Translations under genes and position numbers: made by a program
Shown here: in pieces, positions 58,158 to 64,000 of the stretch
How the letters are laid out: the number at the start of each line of letters is the position of its first letter
How positions within the stretch are numbered: the stretch's first letter is position 1
Notes under the pieces: model-generated
Seen by the model: only the letters and a program-made list of their open reading frames with translations
What the model was told of the DNA's origin: nothing
Database searches by the model: none
Assembly: GCF_041320595.1 (NCBI RefSeq)
Contig: NZ_CP166625.1
Location: 2,367,501 to 2,431,500 of the forward strand
Direction: 5' to 3'
DNA: 64,000 nucleotides
Source of the DNA: Pleomorphomonas sp. PLEO
GTDB lineage: Bacteria; Pseudomonadota; Alphaproteobacteria; Rhizobiales; Pleomorphomonadaceae

Positions 58158-58622
58158 ATGAAACCTTATTATGCCCTGCCGCTTGGGTTGGTCGCCGCCG
58201 TCGCGCTGCCGACGCTTGCCATGGCCAAGCCGGTCACCGTCACGGCCCAGTTCGCCGACTACGGCGGCTACAACGCCTACGCGGCGGTCTATATCACCGA
58301 TGCCCAGGGCAAGGTGGTGCAGACGCTGCACGTCGCCGGCTCCAAGGCGCGCTACTACCGTGAACTCGCAGGTTGGGCACGCAGTGCCCGTGGCCCGATC
58401 GATGGCCTGACCGGTGCCAGCATCGGTTCCGGCGGCACGCTGAAGGTGACCGCCGAGGTCGCCGACGCCATGCTCGACGCCGGCTACAAGGTGCAGATCG
58501 ATACGGCCTCCGAGGGTGGCTACGCCTTTACGGCCGACGCCGCCGCTCCGCTCGCTGCCGGGTCGGTTGGCAAGCCGGCGCCCGGGCAGGGCTACGTCAA
58601 GTCGCTCACCGTTTCCTACTGA
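58158..58622 (+). CDS. Periplasmic DUF2271 protein with ApbE flavinylation motif
   Basis: A 154-residue secreted protein. The ATG at 58158 follows AGGAG; the signal peptide ends near AMA|KP (residue 23/24). The DUF2271 body has one stretch, DGLTGASIGS (residues 82-91), that matches the D-x-x-TGA-(S/T) acceptor motif for covalent FMN transfer by ApbE. Ser88 is the predicted attachment site. It lies 21 bases before a PepSY/flavodoxin/FNR reductase and two genes before ApbE, so it is the likely periplasmic electron acceptor or carrier of that line. Confidence 0.87.
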   Translation: MKPYYALPLGLVAAVALPTLAMAKPVTVTAQFADYGGYNAYAAVYITDAQGKVVQTLHVAGSKARYYRELAGWARSARGPIDGLTGASIGSGGTLKVTAEVADAMLDAGYKVQIDTASEGGYAFTADAAAPLAAGSVGKPAPGQGYVKSLTVSY

Positions 58623-58643
58623 CAGCGTTCCGGGGTCTCTGCC

Positions 58644-60818
58644 ATGTTGCGTCGCATCCACTCGCTGCCCGGTGTCGTGTTCGCCATTGTTCTGACGGTG
58701 ATCGCCGTCTCCGGCGCCTTCCTGTCGGTTACTCCGGCGCTCGACCGGCTGGCGAACCCGGCGGTTTCCTCCGAGGTCAGCGTCGCCACGCTGGCCGAGG
58801 CCGTCAGTGCGCGCCATCAGGAAATCGACAAGATCTCGGTGCGGCCAAGCGGCGCGGTGACGGTGTCCTATGCCGATAACGGCGCTTCCGGTACGGAACT
58901 GGTCGATCCTGCCACGGGTGCCTCGCTCGGTGCGCCTCAGCCCCTGTCGGCGCCGGTCCGCTGGATGACCGAGCTGCACCGCTCGCTGTTCCTCGGCGAT
59001 AGCGGCAAGATCGGCACCGGCGTCGCCGCCATCGCCATGCTGGCGCTGAGCCTGTCCGGCATCTTACTGCTGATGCGCTCGCTGGGTGGCTGGCGCGGCT
59101 ATTTCGCGCCGATCCGGGGCAACCTCTTGACGCGCCTGCACGGTGAGATCAGCCGCTTTGCCGTTATCGGTCTGATGCTGTCGTCGCTGTCGGGCCTGTT
59201 CATGTCGGCCGATACCTTCGGCTTCATTCCCGATCCCTCGGCCAGCGCCATGCCGGCCATGGTGTCGGGCAGCGGCGGCTCGGTGGCGCCGGTTGGCGGC
59301 CTTTTCGGCCTGCAATCGATCTCCGTCGCCGACCTCCGCGAGCTGACTTTCCCGGCGCCGAACGACCCCACTGACGTTTATACGGCGGTTACCACGCAGG
59401 GCGAGGCCAGCGTCGATGCGTCGACCGGTGCCGTGCTGGCCTTTACCCCGGCGAATGCCTGGGACCGCGCTCGCGAAACGATCATCATGCTGCACACCGG
59501 ACGCGGGGCCTGGGCGCTTGGCCTGCTGCTCGGCGCGGCCTCTGGCTCGGTGCCGCTGCTCGGCGTCACTGGCGTCTTGATGTGGTGGCGCCGTCGGTCG
59601 AGCCGGCCAGCGATCGCTGGCAACGTTGCTGCCCGCATGGCTGACACGGTGATCCTGGTCGGCAGCGAGGGTAACACCACCTGGGGCTTTGCCGGCACGC
59701 TGCACGCCGCCCTGACCGCCGCTGGCCATCGCGTCCACACCGCGCCGATGAACGCTCTGTCTTCAGTTCATCTCGGCGCCGAGCGGATGCTGATCCTGAC
59801 GGCAACCTACGGCGACGGTGCTGCCCCGGCCTCGGCCGACAAGTTTCTGGCTCGCCTCGCCGGTCTCAAAGGGAACGTGCCGGTGGCCGTTCTCGGCTTC
59901 GGCGACCGTGGCTTCCCGCATTTCAGCCGCTTCGGGCAAGAGGTGTCGGAAGCGGTGGCCGCCAAGGGCTGGCCGGTAATGATGGCGCTGAAGCGTATCG
60001 ATCGCCAGTCGGCGCAGGAATTTGCCGCCTGGGGCCGCGACCTCGGCACGGTGCTCGGCCACGAGCTGGAACTCTCCCATCGCGCCCGTCTGCCGAAGAC
60101 CGCGCCGTTCGAACTGTTGTCGAGCGAGCTCTATGGCGAAGCGGTCGGCGCCCCCGTGGCGATCCTTCGCTTTGCCACCGACCGCCGGTCGCCCGACTTT
60201 GAGGCCGGCGACATCCTGGGCGTACTGCCGCCGGGCGAAACCATGCCGCGCTTTTATTCGCTGGCGTCGTCGGCACGCGACGGCTTCCTGGAGATCTGCG
60301 TCCGTCTGCGTCAGGGGGGCGTCTGCTCGTCCTACCTGCATGGCATGGAGCCGGGCGAGAGCATCGCCGCCTTCGTTCGCACCAACGCTCGCTTCCGGCC
60401 GATCATGGGTCGGGCGCCGCTGATCCTGATCGGCGCCGGCGCCGGCATCGGGCCGCTGACCGGTTTCGTGCGCGCCAACGACGACCGCCGTCCCGTGCAC
60501 CTTTACTGGGGTGGCCGCAGCCCGTCGTCGGACTTCCTCTACGAGCATGAGCTGGCCGAGCATCTGGCCGAGAAGCGTCTGACCTCGCTGACCACCAGCT
60601 TCTCGCGTGGGCCGGATGGCAGCTACATCCAGGACCGGCTCGCCGCCGACGCGCCCAAGCTGCGCGAGCTGATCCGCCATGGCGCCCAGGTGCTGGTGTG
60701 CGGCGGCCGCGACATGGCTGACGCGGTCACCCAGGCGCTCGGTGGCGTCGTGCGGCCGCTCGGTATCGATCTTGCCACCCTCAAATCGGATGGACGCTAT
60801 GTCGAAGATGTCTACTGA
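58644..60818 (+). CDS. PepSY-membrane/flavodoxin/FNR fusion reductase
   Basis: A 724-residue fusion. The N-terminal third is a PepSY-TM module with four predicted helices (about 8-30, 125-147, 170-190, 295-318) and His residues placed for heme (ELHRSLFLGD, TRLHGEISRF, IIMLHTGRGAW). A flavodoxin domain follows from about 337 (FMN loop GSEGNTTWGFA). The CPR-type FAD/NAD(P) domain starts near 490, with FAD motif RFYSLASS, NAD motif GAGAGIGPLTGF and the final DGRYVEDVY. It should pass electrons from cytoplasmic NAD(P)H via FAD and FMN to membrane heme and onward to the periplasm. Confidence 0.92.
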   Translation: MLRRIHSLPGVVFAIVLTVIAVSGAFLSVTPALDRLANPAVSSEVSVATLAEAVSARHQEIDKISVRPSGAVTVSYADNGASGTELVDPATGASLGAPQPLSAPVRWMTELHRSLFLGDSGKIGTGVAAIAMLALSLSGILLLMRSLGGWRGYFAPIRGNLLTRLHGEISRFAVIGLMLSSLSGLFMSADTFGFIPDPSASAMPAMVSGSGGSVAPVGGLFGLQSISVADLRELTFPAPNDPTDVYTAVTTQGEASVDASTGAVLAFTPANAWDRARETIIMLHTGRGAWALGLLLGAASGSVPLLGVTGVLMWWRRRSSRPAIAGNVAARMADTVILVGSEGNTTWGFAGTLHAALTAAGHRVHTAPMNALSSVHLGAERMLILTATYGDGAAPASADKFLARLAGLKGNVPVAVLGFGDRGFPHFSRFGQEVSEAVAAKGWPVMMALKRIDRQSAQEFAAWGRDLGTVLGHELELSHRARLPKTAPFELLSSELYGEAVGAPVAILRFATDRRSPDFEAGDILGVLPPGETMPRFYSLASSARDGFLEICVRLRQGGVCSSYLHGMEPGESIAAFVRTNARFRPIMGRAPLILIGAGAGIGPLTGFVRANDDRRPVHLYWGGRSPSSDFLYEHELAEHLAEKRLTSLTTSFSRGPDGSYIQDRLAADAPKLRELIRHGAQVLVCGGRDMADAVTQALGGVVRPLGIDLATLKSDGRYVEDVY

Positions 60819-61728
60819 TGCTCTGGTGAAGCTGGCGTTCAGCGGCCCGACCATGGGTGCGCGCTGGTCGGCGGTGTTCTACGGCAATCTCCCCGGCTGG
60901 CATGACGATTTGCAGCTGGCCTTGCAGGCGGCGGTCGATGAGGTCGACCGGCAGATGTCCACCTACCGGGCGGATTCCGATCTCAACCGACTCAACGCGG
61001 CGCCGGTCGGCATATGGGTCGACCTGCCGGCCGAGACGGTGGCGGTGATCGAGGCGGCGCTGGCGATCGGTGAGGCTTCGGGCGGCGCCTTTGACGTCGG
61101 TGTCGGCGATCTGGTCGCCGCCTGGGGCTTCGGCGCCGGTGCCCGCGACGGTGCCGACGGCAGCGGTTCGGCGTTGCAGGCCGTCGCTCTCAAGACCCTC
61201 GATCTCGACGTTGCCAACCGGCGGGCCCGCAAGCGGGCGCCGCTCAGGCTCGACCTGTCCGGCATCGCCAAGGGCTATGGCGTCGACCGGCTTGGCGAGA
61301 CGATGGAGACGTTCGGCGTCACATCCTGGCTGGTCGGCATCGACGGCGAGATGCGCGCGCGTGGCCGCAAGCCCGACGGCAGCACATGGGCGGTCGGCCA
61401 CGAGCGCCCTGTTATCGGTGAGCGGGATCTGATGGGCGTGCTGGAACTCGAGGACGTCGCGGTGGCGACCTCCGGCGGCTATCGGCACTGCCACGAGGTG
61501 GGCGGCCGCACCGTGTCGCACACCATGGACCCGCGCTCGGGCGAGCCGCTCGACAATGGCGTCGCCGCCGTCACCGTCATCGCCGAGAACTGCATGGCGG
61601 CCGATGCCTGGGCGACGGCGCTGTTGGTGCGCGGGCTTGACGAGGGCGTGGCGCTGGCCCGTCGCTTGGGCATGTCGGCGCTGTTCGTCGATCATCAGGA
61701 ACGGGTAATCTCGACTTTTGCGGCTTGA
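60799..61728 (+). CDS. apbE: FAD:protein FMN transferase
   Basis: A protein of about 309 residues of the ApbE family, which joins FMN to Ser/Thr of target proteins using FAD. Marks are GPTMGARWSAV, DRQMSTYRADSDLNRLN, DLSGIAKGYGVDRL, GIDGEMRARG, VSHTMDPRSG and the Mg-site helix CMAADAWATAL. It overlaps the reductase gene by 20 bases; ATGs at 60790 and 60808 are other possible starts. No signal peptide is visible from any of them, although the predicted substrate is exported. The target is most likely Ser88 of the DUF2271 protein. Confidence 0.92.
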   Translation: MSKMSTDALVKLAFSGPTMGARWSAVFYGNLPGWHDDLQLALQAAVDEVDRQMSTYRADSDLNRLNAAPVGIWVDLPAETVAVIEAALAIGEASGGAFDVGVGDLVAAWGFGAGARDGADGSGSALQAVALKTLDLDVANRRARKRAPLRLDLSGIAKGYGVDRLGETMETFGVTSWLVGIDGEMRARGRKPDGSTWAVGHERPVIGERDLMGVLELEDVAVATSGGYRHCHEVGGRTVSHTMDPRSGEPLDNGVAAVTVIAENCMAADAWATALLVRGLDEGVALARRLGMSALFVDHQERVISTFAA

Positions 61729-61940
61729 GAGCTCGTGTGGAAAACTGCCCAGCTGCGTCCGATGGGGGCTTCTCCGCTTCCGACGCTCACGCGTGATTTT
61801 TACCAGCGCATGGTGCGACTCGGTTGCAAAGTCATGCTAGAGGATGGCGGTCTGGTGGGACGAAGGGCGATGGCGTTATTGCCGATCGAATGCTTGAGGC
61901 GCACGGACAGTCTGATTTTCGACAGGGAGTTCCTGTGACC

Positions 61941-62354
61941 ATGAAGCTCAAGATCACCGCCGGACCGTTCACCTTCGACGCTAGGCTTGAAACCGAACTG
62001 GCGCCGAAGACTTCGGCCGCCTTCCTGCAGCGCCTGCCCTTCGAGGGGCAGATCGTTCACGTGCGTTGGTCCGGCGAAGGCGTGTGGATTCCGCTTGGCG
62101 ATTATGATTTCGGCGTGACCTATGAAAACCACACCAGCCATCCGGCTCCGGGCCAGTTCATCCTCTATCCCGGTGGCATCAGCGAGACGGAAATCCTGCT
62201 CGCCTACGGTGGTGTGGACTTCGCCTCGAAGGTCGGCCAGCTTGCCGGCAACCATTTCATCACGGTCACCTCCGGGCTGGAGCATCTCCCCGAACTTGGC
62301 AAGATGTGCCTTTGGAAGGGCGCGCAGCCGATCCGGTTCGAGCTTGCCGCCTGA
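61941..62354 (+). CDS. DUF3830 family protein (cyclophilin-like fold)
   Basis: A 137-residue soluble protein matching my memory of DUF3830: MKLKITAGPFTFDARLETEL, APKTSAAFLQRLPFEGQIVH, VRWSGEGVWIPLGDYDFGV and PGQFILYPGGISETEILLAY. The family has a cyclophilin-like beta-barrel and no settled function; members often sit near uptake or amidohydrolase genes. The ATG at 61941 gives the family start. It is separated by 212 bases from apbE and converges with the cyclo-ligase-like gene across a terminator. Confidence 0.88.
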   Translation: MKLKITAGPFTFDARLETELAPKTSAAFLQRLPFEGQIVHVRWSGEGVWIPLGDYDFGVTYENHTSHPAPGQFILYPGGISETEILLAYGGVDFASKVGQLAGNHFITVTSGLEHLPELGKMCLWKGAQPIRFELAA

Positions 62355-62383
62355 GCCTTTGCCATCGTGGTGAGACAATGAGG

Positions 62384-62417
62384 AAGAGCCACCAACCCTT
62401 TGGGCGGTGGCTCTTTT
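62384..62417 (+). terminator. Terminator after the DUF3830 gene
   Basis: AAGAGCCACC (62384-62393) pairs perfectly with GGTGGCTCTT (62406-62415), followed by TT. It lies between convergent genes and may serve both. Confidence 0.8.
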
Positions 62418-62422
62418 CGTAC

Positions 62423-63163
62423 TCAGATCGCCATGGCCTTCAGCTCCTGAAGCGGCGGGATGGTGTCGAACATCACGGTATCGAGGCGGTCCCACAGGAT
62501 GCCGCAGGTCGGCTTGTGCGGGGCGGGTACTTCCACCGTTTGGGTTGGCGTGAAGATGGCGTCGACCACCGTGTCGTAGACGTCGGGCGTCAGTTTCTCC
62601 GATAGGAGCTGGCAGTCGTGGACGACGGCGGCGCAGGGGGTTGCCGTGGTGATGCGGCCGATGGTGTAGAGCATGCCCCATTCGGCATCGAAGAAGCCGT
62701 GGCCCTTGCCGAAGCGCACGCCGTCGAGATTGATGGCGCCGGTGCCAGTGACCATGTAGTCGACCGTCGGCATCTGGGCGATGTCGGCGAGGCTGACCGG
62801 ACGGCCGACGCGCTCCATGCCGTCTAGCGTCGCGGCATAGAGGTAGAGGTCGGGCGGTATGACCTTGGGGTCGAGAATCCAGAAACCGCGCTTGATCGAA
62901 TAGGTGGTGATCAGCACCGTCTTGCCGTCCTGCAGCGCCTTGAGGCGCAGCCGGTCGAGGCAGTTGTCCGGCGTGATGAAGATGAAGTTAGCGTCCTTGT
63001 AGAAGGGATGGTCTATCAGCCTGTCGACGGCTTTCTCGCCGCCTTCGAAGTCGGCGATGAACTCGCCGAAATTATAGTGGAAGCGGCTGTCGGGCACGGC
63101 GACCTTGCGCAGCTCCGCCCAGACGCGCTCGCGGATGGCGGCCTTGTGTGCGACGATATCCAT
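62423..63163 (-). CDS. 5-formyltetrahydrofolate cyclo-ligase-like protein
   Basis: A 246-residue protein of the MTHFS superfamily. The ATG at 63163 follows GGGAG; the open frame continues upstream but lies inside the permease gene there. Family marks are FIFITPDNCLDRLRLKAL, TTYSIKRGFWIL, MVTGTGAINLDGVRFGKGHGFFD and AAVVHDCQLL. It is longer than the usual 180-200 residue cyclo-ligase and lacks its textbook N-terminus, so it may be one of the divergent transporter-linked paralogues rather than the housekeeping enzyme. It starts 11 bases after the ABC permease stop. Confidence 0.82.
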   Translation of the reverse strand: MDIVAHKAAIRERVWAELRKVAVPDSRFHYNFGEFIADFEGGEKAVDRLIDHPFYKDANFIFITPDNCLDRLRLKALQDGKTVLITTYSIKRGFWILDPKVIPPDLYLYAATLDGMERVGRPVSLADIAQMPTVDYMVTGTGAINLDGVRFGKGHGFFDAEWGMLYTIGRITTATPCAAVVHDCQLLSEKLTPDVYDTVVDAIFTPTQTVEVPAPHKPTCGILWDRLDTVMFDTIPPLQELKAMAI

Positions 63164-63174
63164 GGTGTGCTCCC

Positions 63175-64000
63175 TCATCCGGCGGATGGCATGCCGAGAC
63201 GCCGGAGCGTCCGGTGTTCGATCGTCAGAACGATCTGATAGAAGATGACGGCCACCACCACCGACAGCACGGCGACCGACCAGATCATGCCGTAGTCGAG
63301 ATAGCCGCGAGACTGGTTGAGGAGGTTGCCGAGGCCGGTGCCGGTGGCGAGCCATTCGGCGATCATCACCCCGAGCAGGGCGCGCGGAACGGTCAACCGG
63401 GTGGCGGCGAACAGGAAGGGCAACGAGGCCGGCAGCGCCACGAGGCGCAGGGTCGTCCATGGGCCGCCGCCATAGGCCCTGGGCACGTCGAGCGCGGTGC
63501 GCGGCACCATGGACAGCCCCTGGGCCAGCGTGACGAAGGCGGGGAAGAAGGTGACCGAGACGGTGATCCACAGGATCACCGACGGGCCGCGCCCGAGGAT
63601 CAGCACCAACAGCGGCGTCAGCGCCACCAACGGCATGGTCTGGGTGACCAGCGCCACCGGCAGGAAAGAGCGGACGAGCGCCGGCTTCAGCACCGAGGCA
63701 AGAGCCAGCAGGAAGGCAAAGCCAAGGCCGGCGGTGAGTCCGATCAGCGTCAGCGGCAACGTCTGGCCGAAGGCGGCGAGCAACCGATGCTGGGCGGTTG
63801 GCGATGCGGGCGCCAGGAACAGATATTCGAACAGGCCGATCGGCGTCTTGGCGATCATCGAGGGTACGCCGAGCGCGGTGAGCACCAGCCACCACACGAG
63901 GAAGGGCAGGGCCAGCGATCCCAAGGCTAGCAGCGCCCGCTGTCCCACGGTTTCCGGCTTTTGCTCATCGCTGGGCGCGTTGGGCGACAGGGTGACGGCG
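63175..64000 (-). CDS. ABC transporter permease (SsuC/ThiX-like), 5' partial
   Basis: At least 258 residues with about six predicted helices and the EAA-like loop PRAYGGGPWTTLRLVALPAS. A GTG at 63948 could be the start, but the frame stays open to the window edge (a Pro/Glu-rich stretch), so the true start may lie outside. The class imports sulfonates, pyrimidines and similar small molecules. The coupled cyclo-ligase-like gene downstream suggests a folate- or pyrimidine-like nitrogen compound, but the binding protein and ATPase are not in view. Confidence 0.88.
   Translation of the reverse strand, partial: AVTLSPNAPSDEQKPETVGQRALLALGSLALPFLVWWLVLTALGVPSMIAKTPIGLFEYLFLAPASPTAQHRLLAAFGQTLPLTLIGLTAGLGFAFLLALASVLKPALVRSFLPVALVTQTMPLVALTPLLVLILGRGPSVILWITVSVTFFPAFVTLAQGLSMVPRTALDVPRAYGGGPWTTLRLVALPASLPFLFAATRLTVPRALLGVMIAEWLATGTGLGNLLNQSRGYLDYGMIWSVAVLSVVVAVIFYQIVLTIEHRTLRRLGMPSAG

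Noticed and set aside
63164-63895. A 244-codon extension in front of the cyclo-ligase-like protein
   Set aside because: It overlaps the ABC permease in another frame, is rich in Arg/Pro as shadow frames are, and the ATG at 63163 has GGGAG.

Overview
The window is high-GC, densely coded DNA with the look of an alphaproteobacterial chromosome, most likely order Hyphomicrobiales. Pointers are a DUF6481 protein beside a cold-shock gene, an HWE-type PAS histidine kinase, a DUF2336 protein, an ArsR-methyltransferase fusion ahead of metF/metH, and many ABC/TRAP sugar-acid uptake loci. There is no rRNA, tRNA or CRISPR array here, so family-level placement (for example near Pleomorphomonas) is only a guess. 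The first gene (RND pump) and the last (ABC permease) run off the window edges.

Layout. 1-3.8 kb: 3' part of an RND efflux permease, a decayed duplicate of its 3' end, and a DUF3313 lipoprotein. 3.8-8.2 kb: DUF6481, a small conserved protein and a cold-shock gene with its promoter and terminator; an HWE histidine kinase; ettA. 8.6-9.9 kb: two toxin-antitoxin modules (HicBA-like and Xre-RES) that converge and share a CTAG at their stop codons. 10.1-15.4 kb: tam, a small acidic protein, an SDR without its catalytic Tyr, a DUF2336 protein and a soluble double-PAS chemoreceptor. 15.7-19.1 kb: an autotransporter whose passenger is a complete endonuclease/exonuclease/phosphatase (EEP) domain. 19.2-27.7 kb: a carbohydrate ABC uptake operon with a GHL6/GH151-like glycoside hydrolase, flanked by DeoR and LacI regulators. 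27.8-32.9 kb: a TetR-SDR pair, then aspT-aspD, an aspartate/alanine proton-motive cycle. 33.1-39.0 kb: a SahR-like regulator, metF and a MetH split into two genes. 39.1-42.7 kb: an SsuABC/TauABC-type ABC operon ending in a tandem FmdE-like protein. 43.1-43.9 kb: a two-gene cassette of unknown function. 44.1-52.4 kb: hexuronate use (GntR regulator, uxuA, uxuB, uxaC, TRAP transporter). 52.5-55.5 kb: kdsB-like gene, a histidine-phosphatase-like protein and an NhaD-type antiporter. 55.6-61.7 kb: PepSY protein, two-component system, DUF2271 protein with an ApbE flavinylation motif, PepSY/flavodoxin/FNR reductase and ApbE. 61.9-64.0 kb: DUF3830 protein, a 5-formyl-THF cyclo-ligase-like protein and a partial ABC permease.

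How the parts work together. The 55.6-61.7 kb block reads as one system: a sensor controls a transmembrane NAD(P)H-to-periplasm electron line that ends on a covalently flavinylated small protein. A 23-bp direct-repeat element recurs (19/23) in the divergent promoter of the regulator and before the reductase operon. Paired operator-like elements were also found for the TetR/SDR genes (16/20, all differences C/T) and for the LacI/ABC divergent promoter (12/13), and a 22-bp palindrome lies before the met operon. The strongest candidates for little-described biology are the EEP-passenger autotransporter, the DUF2271 flavin line, the amber-split MetH, the tandem FmdE-like ABC partner and the 43.1-43.9 kb pair. 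All similarity statements come from reading the sequence by eye; no database search was run.
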